A DNA stretch of 64,000 nt from the NCBI RefSeq assembly GCF_012396365.1, contig NZ_JAAXPG010000006.1, positions 124,001-188,000 on the forward strand, written 5' to 3'. Source of the stretch: Nocardiopsis alborubida (lineage in GTDB: Bacteria > Actinomycetota > Actinomycetes > Streptosporangiales > Streptosporangiaceae). The notes beneath the pieces were generated by a model, which saw only the letters and a list, made by a program, of their open reading frames with translations, was not told where the DNA came from and did no database searches. The position numbers were made by a program, and so were the translations under genes. Below are positions 8,802-16,919 of the stretch, in pieces (the stretch's first letter is position 1; each line of letters starts with the position of its first letter).

Positions 8802-9020
8802 ATGGAGCGGGAACCGACACACAACCGGTGTGCGATTTCCTCGTGCGGATGGTGTGAGCGGGACGGCGTCGACTGCCGGTTCTGCTCCGGCACGGGCTGG
8901 TGGCGACCCGAGCGGCCGCACCGCGACGGCAGCGGGGTGATCGTCTGGCTCCGCGTCGACGAGCCCTGCCGCGGGTGCGCGGGCACGGGCAAGGAGCACA
9001 GCCCCACCGCCGCCCTCTGA
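8802..9020 (+). CDS. small CxxCxGTG zinc-ribbon-like protein
   Basis: A 72-residue protein from an ATG at 8802 behind GGGAG. It contains eight Cys in all. Two copies of the DnaJ-type zinc-knuckle phrase are present: CRFCSGTG and CRGCAGTG, preceded by C-x4-C-x2-C. Two such repeats could bind one zinc ion. It has no J-domain and no membrane segment. The function is unknown; roles in protein binding or as an RNA/anti-sigma-type zinc knuckle are both possible. It stands alone between the LacI gene and the FAH-like gene, both co-oriented. Confidence 0.65.
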   Translation: MEREPTHNRCAISSCGWCERDGVDCRFCSGTGWWRPERPHRDGSGVIVWLRVDEPCRGCAGTGKEHSPTAAL

Positions 9021-9063
9021 GCGTGGACGCGCCGCCCCTTCCGCGGTGGACAAGGAGAAGCAC

Positions 9064-9729
9064 ATGCGCTGGGTGACCTATCTGTCGCCGAGCGGCGGCA
9101 GCGAGCGCGCCGGAGCCCTGGACGACGGCGACGTGCTGGGCAGCCCCGACCCCGTCCGTCTCGCCGACCTGCTGGAGGCGGGCGGTGACGTCCTGGCCGG
9201 GGCCCACGAACGCGCCGTCGCCGAGCCGATCGAGATCATCGTCGAGCCGGAGGCGCGCATGTGCGCCCCGCTGGTCCCGGCGGAGCCGGTGCCGGTCCGG
9301 GCGGGCGACGAGGTCTGGCAGGTCCCCCCGGAACTGGTGCGGGGCTCGGACGACGCCGTGCCGCCCCGGGCGCGTTCGGCCCGCGTGGGCGTGGCCGCCG
9401 TCGCCGGGGGAGGGGCGTCGGTGAGCGCCTACACGCCGGCCTGCCTGTGGCTGGACGGTGCGGGGCAGCCGGTGCAGCTGACCCTGGGACCGGTGCTGAC
9501 CACCGCCGACGAGGTGCCGGGGGAACCGCTGGGCGTGAGCGCCTCGGTGGAGGAGGGGGAGCTGGGCCGCGGCCTGGTGGACCCCGCGCACGAGTGGCTG
9601 GTGGCGGGCCCGGGACGGGTGCGCGCGTTGCTGCCGGTGGCGACCCCACCGCTGGAGACCGACGACGAGCTTTTCGTGGACGCCGACGTCCTGGGCACCT
9701 TCGAGGTCCGTGTCGGCTCCCAGGTCTGA
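9064..9729 (+). CDS. short, divergent fumarylacetoacetate-hydrolase-fold protein
   Basis: A 221-residue protein from the ATG at 9064 with AAGGAG six bases upstream. It opens with MRWVTY and ERAGALDDGDVLG like the N-terminal domain of FAH-family enzymes (DUF2437). Later LWLDGAG and LGPVLTTADEVPGEPLG echo the FAH core. The metal-binding E-x-E signature and the GLNY-type phrase are not recognisable, and the protein is shorter than usual (~250-290 residues). I infer a non-canonical or inactive FAH-fold protein; the substrate is unknown. Confidence 0.6.
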   Translation: MRWVTYLSPSGGSERAGALDDGDVLGSPDPVRLADLLEAGGDVLAGAHERAVAEPIEIIVEPEARMCAPLVPAEPVPVRAGDEVWQVPPELVRGSDDAVPPRARSARVGVAAVAGGGASVSAYTPACLWLDGAGQPVQLTLGPVLTTADEVPGEPLGVSASVEEGELGRGLVDPAHEWLVAGPGRVRALLPVATPPLETDDELFVDADVLGTFEVRVGSQV

Positions 9730-9887
9730 CCGCGGCCGCGGTGCTCCCCGGTGGACTGGCCGGAAGCGTCGCTGCGTGCCACGAGGGTTACGACCTGCGT
9801 CTTAGCCGGTGTCGGCGCCCGAACCCGCTGCAAGTACAAGGTCACGGCGGAGGGGGGGGGACGCGGCGGACCCTCGCGGTCCCGGCC

Positions 9888-11198
9888 CTAGGGGGTGAAC
9901 TCCCAGTGCCAGGGTTCGAAGCCGCCGCGGGCCCAGGGCGGGTTGTGCCAGCCGTGGGCGGGCGCGTGGGCCAGCATCCACCGGTGCTCGGCGGTGCCGA
10001 GGGTGTTCACGCCGCCGCACAGGTCCACGGCCAGGCCCAGGCCGTGCTGGCTCGTCCCGGGCCGGGCGGCCATACCGGGCACCATCTCCTGGAACAGGCG
10101 CACCTGCTCGTGGTAGGGCCGGTAGGAGTCGGCCACGCACATCGGCCGTCCGAACGCCTCGCGGTAGTCGCCGTCGAGTTCGATGAAGGCCTCGGCCGCG
10201 TCGGAGCGCAGCCGCTCGCCGGGCTGGGGCAGGGGGCACAGCACCGACTCCGGGATCCGTCCGTTGGCGTGGGCGGTCGCGACGCCCCCGGTGCACCCGT
10301 GGTCGGCGCTTTCCGCGACGGGAATTCCCTCCCCGCCGCCCTTTTCGCCATTGTGCCAATAGTCATTGTCGTCTTTTTCGTCCTGCACCGAACCCTCGGG
10401 GGAGTTCGCGGCCCGGGCGTCGCGCAGCGCCTCCTCGCGCCGCCTCTCCGCGGCCTCGGCGTCGCGCACCTCCGCGAGCCGCGCCTCCAGCCGGGTCTGC
10501 TCCTCCAACAGGTCCTCCAGCGCCGCCTCCTGGTCGGCCACGGCCTCCACCGCGTCCTCCCGGGCGCTCCTGGCGTCCCCGACCGCCTCGGCCTGCTCCG
10601 TCCGCGCGGTCTCGGCGACTTCGGCGAGGGTGTCGGTGGCCACCCGCGCGGCCTCGGCGCGGCCCACGTCGGCCTCCCGGTGCGAACCGAGCAGGGTCAG
10701 GTAGGCGCCCCGTTCGAGCATCCCGGTGGGCCCCTCGGGCCCGGCCCAGGCGTTGACCATGCCCAGCTCGCCGCCCTTGTAGGCGGTGGCGGCCTGGCGG
10801 GCGGCGGCCAGGCGGGCCGTCTCGCCGCGCTCGTCGGCCTCCCCCGCGCGCTCCTCCGCCTCGCGGCTGCGCTCGGTCAGCTCGGTGAGGCGTTCGCGCT
10901 CGGCCTCGTAGCGCTCGATCTTCTCCGACGCCTCCTGGCGCAGCGTCTCCATGTTCGCGCGCAGCGCGGCCAGTTCCACCCGCACGCTCCCCAGCGCGGT
11001 CCCCGCCGAGTCGCCGCCGTCGGAGGCGGCCCCGGGCGCGGCGGTGGAGAGACAGAGCAGCACCGCGAGGCCGGCCGGAAGCGCGGCGCTGACCGAAAAG
11101 GCGCGTACGGAGGGTCCGCGGGTTTTCCCGCGGGCAGAACCCTTCGCTTTCGCTTTGTCACCGAGTGTGTGTGATCCAGGACATGACGAGGCACGCAT
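9888..11198 (-). CDS. exported coiled-coil D-alanyl-D-alanine carboxypeptidase (VanY/M15B family)
   Basis: A 436-residue protein from an ATG at 11198 with GGAGGAAG upstream. A basic N-region and a hydrophobic segment ending STAAPGAAS form an export signal. A long coiled coil (about residues 65-270, very rich in Glu, Ala and Arg) comes next. The C-terminal domain carries the M15 zinc motifs: SQHGLGLAVDLCGG (S-x-H-x6-D) and FEPWHWEF (E-x2-H). It should trim the terminal D-Ala of peptidoglycan stem peptides outside the membrane. The coiled-coil plus peptidase layout matches the gene at 1375-2424, so the two may serve related cell-wall roles. Confidence 0.85.
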   Translation of the reverse strand: MRASSCPGSHTLGDKAKAKGSARGKTRGPSVRAFSVSAALPAGLAVLLCLSTAAPGAASDGGDSAGTALGSVRVELAALRANMETLRQEASEKIERYEAERERLTELTERSREAEERAGEADERGETARLAAARQAATAYKGGELGMVNAWAGPEGPTGMLERGAYLTLLGSHREADVGRAEAARVATDTLAEVAETARTEQAEAVGDARSAREDAVEAVADQEAALEDLLEEQTRLEARLAEVRDAEAAERRREEALRDARAANSPEGSVQDEKDDNDYWHNGEKGGGEGIPVAESADHGCTGGVATAHANGRIPESVLCPLPQPGERLRSDAAEAFIELDGDYREAFGRPMCVADSYRPYHEQVRLFQEMVPGMAARPGTSQHGLGLAVDLCGGVNTLGTAEHRWMLAHAPAHGWHNPPWARGGFEPWHWEFTP

Positions 11199-11670
11199 TT
11201 CCGCTTCCTCCCCGGGACCTGCGTCTACCGTCTTGTCACGATGTCATGTCGGTGGGGTGTTGGTGGGGAAGCTGGCGGTGTGTCCAAAAAGTTACCTCAG
11301 TCCCGGGATGGTTTCGGACGCCATCCCTGACCTGGCACATCGGCCATAATGCCGAGAATGACAGGCATTATGTACCGGTCAGGGGAAGAAGATCCCGCTG
11401 ATCGCCGTCAAACCGCCGAAGCGAGTCCTTCGCGCCCATTGGTACGCTATCCACCGCACGCGCACCTACGGAGATCTTCGGGTGCGCGGCTCCTCTCATC
11501 CCAGGCGAGTCCAGCGGACAGTCTTCACATCTCCCCACATTCCCGCCGCTTCCGGCTCGGTGGACCTCGTGGTCTGTACCGATTTCCCCGAAGAGCCTTC
11601 GGTTGGAGCGGTCGACCCCTGGGGGCCAACCAGCCGCTCGAAGCGGCGACACGAAAGGTTGCGAGGGTCC
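11199..11670. other. divergent intergenic region, 472 bp
   Basis: This lies between the leftward carboxypeptidase and the rightward conservon. An AT-rich inverted repeat at 11345-11372 is listed separately. A TACGCT -10-like box occurs near 11441-11446 for the rightward direction. A frame stays open upstream of the conservon start to 11482, but its sequence shows no conserved features. Confidence 0.55.
11345..11372. promoter_or_regulatory. inverted repeat, candidate operator
   Basis: Perfect 9-bp arms CATAATGCC (11345-11353) and GGCATTATG (11364-11372) flank a 10-base spacer. The AT-rich arms stand out in a region of very high GC. It lies 147 bp from the carboxypeptidase start and 299 bp from the conservon start, so it could serve either as a regulator site or as an RNA hairpin. 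Confidence 0.5.
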
Positions 11671-14600
11671 GTGTCGACACGAGCGACGAAAAACGGGGCC
11701 GGCGCGCAGAGCGAGGCAGCGCAGGCCGAACATGCCGATGCCACGCCCAAGCGCAGAGCCGACTGGTGGCGGCCACGTAACTGGCGGGTGCGCTCCCGGC
11801 TGGTGGCCCTCATCGTCATCCCCACCGCGGTAGCCCTGGCGCTCGGCGGCCTGCGGGTCTACGAGGCGGCGGTCTCCACCGTCACCCACGCGCACATCCA
11901 GGACCGCGCCGAGGTGGGCGTCCTCATCGTGGAGCTGGCCAACCAGCTGGGCCACGAGCGAAGCGCCAGCGCGGTCTACATCTCCGACAACGCCGACCCC
12001 GCGCGGCGCTCGGACGAGCTTCGCCAGCGGATGGAGGAGGAGCGCGACGCCTCCCGCGACCTCCAGCAGACCCTCACCGCCCGCCTGGACGACATGGGCG
12101 AGGTGGACACCGAGACCGCCACGAGCCGCCTGACCAGCATGCGCAGCCAGCTCTCCACGGTGGAAGCCCTGCGCACCGAGGTCGACGAGACCCGTATCAC
12201 CGTCCTGCCGGTGGTCACCAAGTACCGCGCGATCACCCGCTCGCTGGCCGAGTTCAACCAGACGATGGCGGACGAGACCGGCGACACCGACCTGCGCGAG
12301 AGCGTGCGCACGCTGACCGCGCTGTCCACCGCCCGGGACCAGCTCTCCTACGAGACCGCGCTGATGGGCCACTCCCTGGCCCGCAACACGATGACCGGCG
12401 GTGTCGCCGAGGCCATCGACTCCGCGCGAGCCCGCTACGAGAGCGAGATCTCCAACTTCGTCCAGGCCGCCTCCGAGGAGCAGCGGCAGATCTTCGACGA
12501 CAACTTCACCGGTCTGGAGGTCAGCCAGGTCTCCACGATGCGCATGCGCGTGATGTACCGCGCCGACCGCCAGGACGACCTCACCGGTGTGACCGCCAAC
12601 GACGGCCCCGAGGACTACCGCGAGATCGCCGACGTGGCCCTGGGACGCCTCCAGACGGTCGAGGAGGGCATCGCGCAGGGCATCGCCGCCGACGCCAACG
12701 CCCTGCGCGACGAGGCCATGGGCCGCGCCCTGATCGACCTCCTCGTCGTCGCGGCCGTGCTCCTGGCGGTCTTCGTCCTCACCTCCCTCGTGGTCCGCTC
12801 CCTGGTGCGCCCCCTGCGCTCCCTGGAGGACGGCGCGCGCCGGGTCGCCGAGCGCGACCTGCCCGACGCGATCAACCGGATGCAGGAGGCCGGGACGGTC
12901 CCCGAGAACGTCAAGGTCACCCCGATCGAGGTCGACACCCACGACGAGATCGGCGAGGTCGCCCGCGCCTTCGACGACGTCCACCGCGTCGCGCTCACCC
13001 TGGCCTCCGACGAGGCCGCGCTGCGCAGCAACGTCAACGCGATGTTCGTCAACCTGTCCCGCCGCAGCCAGACCCTGGTGGAACGGCAGCTGCGCCTCAT
13101 CGACGGCCTGGAGCAGTCCGAGCAGGACGCCGACCGCCTCTCCGACCTGTTCCAGCTGGACCACCTCGCCACGCGCATGCGCCGCAACAACGAGAACCTG
13201 CTGGTCCTGTCCGGCCAGGACAACACCCGCAAGTGGGCCCAGCCCGTCCCGCTGGTCGACGTCCTGCGCGGCGCCGTCTCCGAGGTCGAGCAGTACGAGC
13301 GCGTCAACGTGCGCGCCCCCTCCCACATCTCGGTGCTCGGCCGCCCCGTCAACGACGTCATCCACCTGGTCGCCGAGCTGGTGGAGAACGCCACCTCGTT
13401 CTCCCCGCACGACACCGAGGTCCTGGTCAGCGCCAAGACCCTCGACAACGGCGGCGTCCAGGTCGACGTCACCGACAGCGGCATCGGCATGGCGCCGGAG
13501 GACATGGCGGGGATCAACGCCCGTCTGGCCGCCCCGCCGGTCATCGACGTCGCGGTCTCTCGCCGCATGGGCCTGTTCGTGGTCTCGCGCCTGGCCCACC
13601 GCCACGGTGTCAGGCTGCGCCTGGAGGAGGCGCACGGCGGCGGAACCACCGCGCACGTCATCTTCCCGCCGGACCTGCTGATCACCCCGGTCGAGGGCCA
13701 GCACGCCCTGGGCGGCGCGGACAGCCGTCCCGAGCTCACCTCGGGCGTGCCCAACACCTACGCCGACGCCGAGGCGGCCTTCGCCTCCACCCCGGCGCCC
13801 GTCGAGCCGAACGACCCCTGGCAGACCCAGGAGAGCGGCAGCGTCCCGGGCGACCTGGGCGGTCTGCCCAGGCGCCAGCCCACCGGGTCCCACCCCGAGG
13901 AGCACCCGCCCAGCGGGCAGGACCTGTGGGGCAACACCAGCACCGGTTCGGTGTGGGACACCACCAGGGGAGCCGGGACCACCGGGGCCTCCTCCGGCGG
14001 CGCCAACGGCCAGCCCGTGGTCGACCCCTACGACGCCTCCGAGGACGACGAGCCCCAGCGCCCGCAGCCCGAGAGCGGCGGACGCAACTTCTTCGACCCG
14101 AGCCCCCGGGGCGACTCCTTCGGCGGCGGCTCCGTGGGCCGCTCGTCGGACACCGGGTCCTTCAGCAGGCCCTCCGACACCGGTGCCTTCCGCCGCCCCA
14201 CCGGCGACACGGGCGAGTTCCGCCGACCCGCCACCGACACCGGCGCGTTCCGCCCCACGGCGAACGAGTCCCACGACGTGTTCGGCAACACCGGCGCGCA
14301 GTCGGGCGGCCACAACGGAGCCTCCTCCGACAACGGCGCGTCCGCGGGCGGCGAGGCCTTCTCCGGCAACGGCTCGGGCCACGCGTTCGGCGGCCGCGAC
14401 ACCGGCGCCCACGAGCGTCCCGCGGCCAGGGAGCGTGACGACAACACCGAGACCTTCCCGGCGGTCCCCTCGTCCCAGGACGGCGGAAACTGGCGCTCCG
14501 GGGGCATCGACTCCCGCGAGGGGTACGGCTCGACCGCCTACCTCTCCCGCCGCTACGGTGGCGCCCAGGGGCCGAACAACACCGTCGTGCCGCCCACCCC

Positions 14601-15054
14601 GTCGGGTGAGGAGAGCGACTCGCTGCCGATCTTCGACGCGATCGAGTCCAACTGGTTCAAGCGCCGCAGCGGCGGCCCCACGGTGGACACGACCGAGACC
14701 GGCCCGATCCAGCAGGTCCCGGCGGCCCAGGAGCAGCGCTCCCCGGGCGGCACCGACCAGGCGTCCCGTCCCGCCCAGGGGGCCCGCTCCGACCAGGAGT
14801 GGACCTCCGCGGCCGACCGCGGCTGGAAGGCCGCGCGCACCGCCGCGGAGCCCCGGGCGGACGGGCTGACCACCTCGGGCTTGCCAAAACGCGTTCCCAA
14901 GGCAAACCTTGTTCCGGGGACGGCGCCCAAGCCGGAGAACTTCAAGCAGATGCCCACGCGCAGCGCGGACCGCGTCCGCAACCGCTTCTCGGGCTTCCAG
15001 AAGGGCGTCCGCGAGGGACGGGACCGGCTCGGGGAAGGCCCGACGGAGAGGTGA
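11671..15054 (+). CDS. cvnA: conservon sensor histidine kinase-like protein CvnA
   Basis: A 1127-residue membrane sensor. Transmembrane helix 1 is at about 44-64, a nitrate/nitrite-sensing-type (NIT) extracytoplasmic domain runs about 70-340, helix 2 is at about 353-378, and then HAMP. A dimerisation region contains LDHLATRMRRNNENLL with a conserved His. The HATPase domain has VAELVENATSFSP (N-box, ~568) and DVTDSGIGM (~600). The last ~480 residues are low-complexity Gly/Ser/Pro with repeated DTGxF-RP motifs near 826-870. GTG 11671 is the chosen start, giving the usual basic cytoplasmic N-terminus; the frame extends to 11482. In characterised conservons CvnA assembles with CvnB, CvnC and CvnD into a GPCR-like signalling complex at the membrane. 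Confidence 0.92.
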   Translation: MSTRATKNGAGAQSEAAQAEHADATPKRRADWWRPRNWRVRSRLVALIVIPTAVALALGGLRVYEAAVSTVTHAHIQDRAEVGVLIVELANQLGHERSASAVYISDNADPARRSDELRQRMEEERDASRDLQQTLTARLDDMGEVDTETATSRLTSMRSQLSTVEALRTEVDETRITVLPVVTKYRAITRSLAEFNQTMADETGDTDLRESVRTLTALSTARDQLSYETALMGHSLARNTMTGGVAEAIDSARARYESEISNFVQAASEEQRQIFDDNFTGLEVSQVSTMRMRVMYRADRQDDLTGVTANDGPEDYREIADVALGRLQTVEEGIAQGIAADANALRDEAMGRALIDLLVVAAVLLAVFVLTSLVVRSLVRPLRSLEDGARRVAERDLPDAINRMQEAGTVPENVKVTPIEVDTHDEIGEVARAFDDVHRVALTLASDEAALRSNVNAMFVNLSRRSQTLVERQLRLIDGLEQSEQDADRLSDLFQLDHLATRMRRNNENLLVLSGQDNTRKWAQPVPLVDVLRGAVSEVEQYERVNVRAPSHISVLGRPVNDVIHLVAELVENATSFSPHDTEVLVSAKTLDNGGVQVDVTDSGIGMAPEDMAGINARLAAPPVIDVAVSRRMGLFVVSRLAHRHGVRLRLEEAHGGGTTAHVIFPPDLLITPVEGQHALGGADSRPELTSGVPNTYADAEAAFASTPAPVEPNDPWQTQESGSVPGDLGGLPRRQPTGSHPEEHPPSGQDLWGNTSTGSVWDTTRGAGTTGASSGGANGQPVVDPYDASEDDEPQRPQPESGGRNFFDPSPRGDSFGGGSVGRSSDTGSFSRPSDTGAFRRPTGDTGEFRRPATDTGAFRPTANESHDVFGNTGAQSGGHNGASSDNGASAGGEAFSGNGSGHAFGGRDTGAHERPAARERDDNTETFPAVPSSQDGGNWRSGGIDSREGYGSTAYLSRRYGGAQGPNNTVVPPTPSGEESDSLPIFDAIESNWFKRRSGGPTVDTTETGPIQQVPAAQEQRSPGGTDQASRPAQGARSDQEWTSAADRGWKAARTAAEPRADGLTTSGLPKRVPKANLVPGTAPKPENFKQMPTRSADRVRNRFSGFQKGVREGRDRLGEGPTER

Positions 15055-15286
15055 CCTCAGTGGAACCTGGTGGGACGGGGTCCCCCTTAATCCCAGGGGC
15101 TGGATGCAATAGCATCTACCGAGCTTCTCGGACGCGTCTTACCCACAGCTTGACGAGAGCAGAACACCAGACTCCCGGCCACCCCCACGGGAGGGGCCGG
15201 GCAGTTCGTAGAGGCAGTGCTGTCACATGCCGTGCCGGCGGTAGCAGTGCCCAGAGACCAGCCGGCGAAACTGGACAGGAGATCAG
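15055..15286. other. cvnA-cvnB gap with hairpins
   Basis: This 232-bp space is longer than is usual inside a conservon. It contains GATGC-AATA-GCATC (15103-15116) and a GC-rich hairpin around 15175-15201 (CCCGGCC/GGCCGGG arms). A separate promoter or an attenuating structure for cvnBCD is possible. Confidence 0.4.
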
Positions 15287-15688
15287 ATGAGTCGACAGGT
15301 GAATGAACTCAACTGGTTGATCACTGACTTTGCCGACCGTGTCCCCGATGTCGCCCACGCGATCGTCGTCTCCTCTGACGGCCTTCCGTTGGCCTCGTCG
15401 GCGGGCTTCCCCACGGACCGGGCCGACCAGCTGGCGGCCATCGCCTCCGGTCTGTCGAGCCTGACGCAGGGTGCTGCCCGGGTGTTCGAGGGTGGAGCGG
15501 TCGCCCAGACCGTCGTGGAGATGGAGCGGGGGCTGATGCTCATCATGGCCATCAGTGACGGCTCCTGCCTCGCGGTCCTGGCGTCGGCTGAGAGCGACCT
15601 GGGTCTGGTCGCGTACGAGATGACCCTGCTCGTCGAGCGGGCGGGGCGGGCGCTGACACCAACGGCGCGCACCTCGGGAATCCACTGA
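15287..15688 (+). CDS. cvnB: roadblock/LC7-domain protein CvnB
   Basis: A 133-residue protein from an ATG behind ACAGGAG. The phrases NWLITDFADRVPDVAHAIVVSSDGLPLA and RGLMLIMAISDGSCLAVLA are typical of the MglB-like roadblock domain. In characterised systems these proteins act with the small GTPase CvnD, as MglB acts on MglA. It is cytoplasmic, with no membrane segment. Confidence 0.95.
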   Translation: MSRQVNELNWLITDFADRVPDVAHAIVVSSDGLPLASSAGFPTDRADQLAAIASGLSSLTQGAARVFEGGAVAQTVVEMERGLMLIMAISDGSCLAVLASAESDLGLVAYEMTLLVERAGRALTPTARTSGIH

Positions 15689-15711
15689 ACCACCACCGAC
15701 AGGAGGAAGTG

Positions 15712-16203
15712 GTGGCACCTCACAGTAGAGATGCCGGGAGCGCCTCGTGGTTCGGACAACAGCCGAGCGGTCCCCCCACGGGGGGAATGCCGGCGGTTCC
15801 GGGCGGCGGAGATGTTCCCCGACCAATCCAACAACCGTACGACCAACGATCCGCTGCGGGGAGCGCGCCCAGTTCTCTGGTCCGTCCCTACGCGGTGACC
15901 AAGGGCCGCACCAAGCCGAAGTCGCAGCTTCCCCTGGAAGCCCTGATCTCGGCCACCGCGGCGGCCCGCAACGAGTCTGGGACGCTGACGCCCGAATGGC
16001 AGGCGATCAGCGACCTGTGCCGGGAATGGCGTTCCGTGGCGGAGATCTCCGCGCTGTTGCGGATGCCGCTCGGTGTGGCGCGGGTGCTTGTGGCGGACAT
16101 GTCCGAGCAGGGACTGGTCCAGATCAGGTCCTCGCTCAACAACGACGCCCGTCCCAACACCAACCTGCTTGAAAGGGTGCTCAGTGGACTTCGCAAGCTC
16201 TAG
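15712..16203 (+). CDS. cvnC: DUF742 protein CvnC
   Basis: A 163-residue protein with a Pro/Gly-rich N-terminus and a C-terminal DUF742 domain (SLVRPYAVTKGRT then a winged-helix-like VAEISALLRMPLGVARVLVADMSEQGLV). Two GTG codons adjoin (15709 and 15712); AGGAGG at 15701-15706 is better spaced for the second. It overlaps cvnD by 20 bases, so the two are probably translated together. Confidence 0.93.
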   Translation: MAPHSRDAGSASWFGQQPSGPPTGGMPAVPGGGDVPRPIQQPYDQRSAAGSAPSSLVRPYAVTKGRTKPKSQLPLEALISATAAARNESGTLTPEWQAISDLCREWRSVAEISALLRMPLGVARVLVADMSEQGLVQIRSSLNNDARPNTNLLERVLSGLRKL

Positions 16204-16831
16204 CCCAGCCGAGGAAGGCGGTGCTGGGGGGAACGCGATGACGTCGGTCAAGATCGTCGTCGCCGGGGGCTTCGGTGTCGGGAAGACGACATTCGTTGGC
16301 TCCGTCTCCGAGATCGTGCCGCTGACCACCGAGGCGGTCATGACCAGCGCCAGCGTCGGGGTGGACGACCTCGCAAAGACGCCGGACAAGCAGACCACCA
16401 CCGTGGCGATGGACTTCGGCCGCGTCTCCCTCGACTCCGACCTGATCCTGTACCTGTTCGGCACCCCCGGACAGCACCGGTTCTGGTTCATGTGGGACGA
16501 CCTGGTCAAGGGCGCCATCGGCGCCGTCGTGCTGGTGGACACCCGCCGCCTGGCGGACTGCTTCCCCGCGATCGACTACTTCGAGGAGGCGCGTCTGCCC
16601 TTCATCGTGGGGATCAACGGGTTCGACGGCTACTACCCCCACGCGGCCGACGAGGTCCGGGACGCGCTGACGCTCAGCCCGGAGATCCCGATCGTCCAGG
16701 TGGACGCCCGTGACAAGGCCTCCACCAAGTCGACGCTCATCACCCTCGTCGAGCACGCCATCACGGTGGGGGACCCCGAGGGCGCGGCCGGACAGCCCAC
16801 TTCCACGGGCGGCCAGAACTCCTGGCGCTAG
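16184..16831 (+). CDS. cvnD: conservon small GTPase CvnD
   Basis: A 215-residue MglA/Ras-like GTPase. The GTG start inside the end of cvnC gives the usual VDFASS N-terminus. The P-loop is GGFGVGKTT, the switch II-type phrase is YLFGTPGQHRFW, and the base-recognition region reads VGINGFDG instead of NKxD, as is normal for CvnD. The C-terminus carries a VDARDK segment in place of SAK. It completes the A-B-C-D order of a conservon. Confidence 0.95.
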   Translation: MDFASSSPAEEGGAGGNAMTSVKIVVAGGFGVGKTTFVGSVSEIVPLTTEAVMTSASVGVDDLAKTPDKQTTTVAMDFGRVSLDSDLILYLFGTPGQHRFWFMWDDLVKGAIGAVVLVDTRRLADCFPAIDYFEEARLPFIVGINGFDGYYPHAADEVRDALTLSPEIPIVQVDARDKASTKSTLITLVEHAITVGDPEGAAGQPTSTGGQNSWR

Positions 16832-16868
16832 GAGGGCCACCCGGGCCGGGGTCCCGCACAGAGCACGG

Positions 16869-16895
16869 CCCGGTTCCCGTCGGACGGGAACCGGG
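16869..16895 (+). terminator. hairpin after the conservon
   Basis: A perfect 12-bp stem (CCCGGTTCCCGT 16869-16880, ACGGGAACCGGG 16884-16895) with a CGG loop follows the cvnD stop by 37 bases. Confidence 0.75.
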
Positions 16896-16919
16896 CGTCT
16901 GTGCTGGCATCATGGCGCC

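Noticed and set aside
11368-14412. A 1014-codon open frame on the minus strand opposite cvnA
   Set aside because: It is the antisense of a clearly identified sensor gene, has no ribosome site or recognisable domain, and long antisense frames are expected at this GC content.
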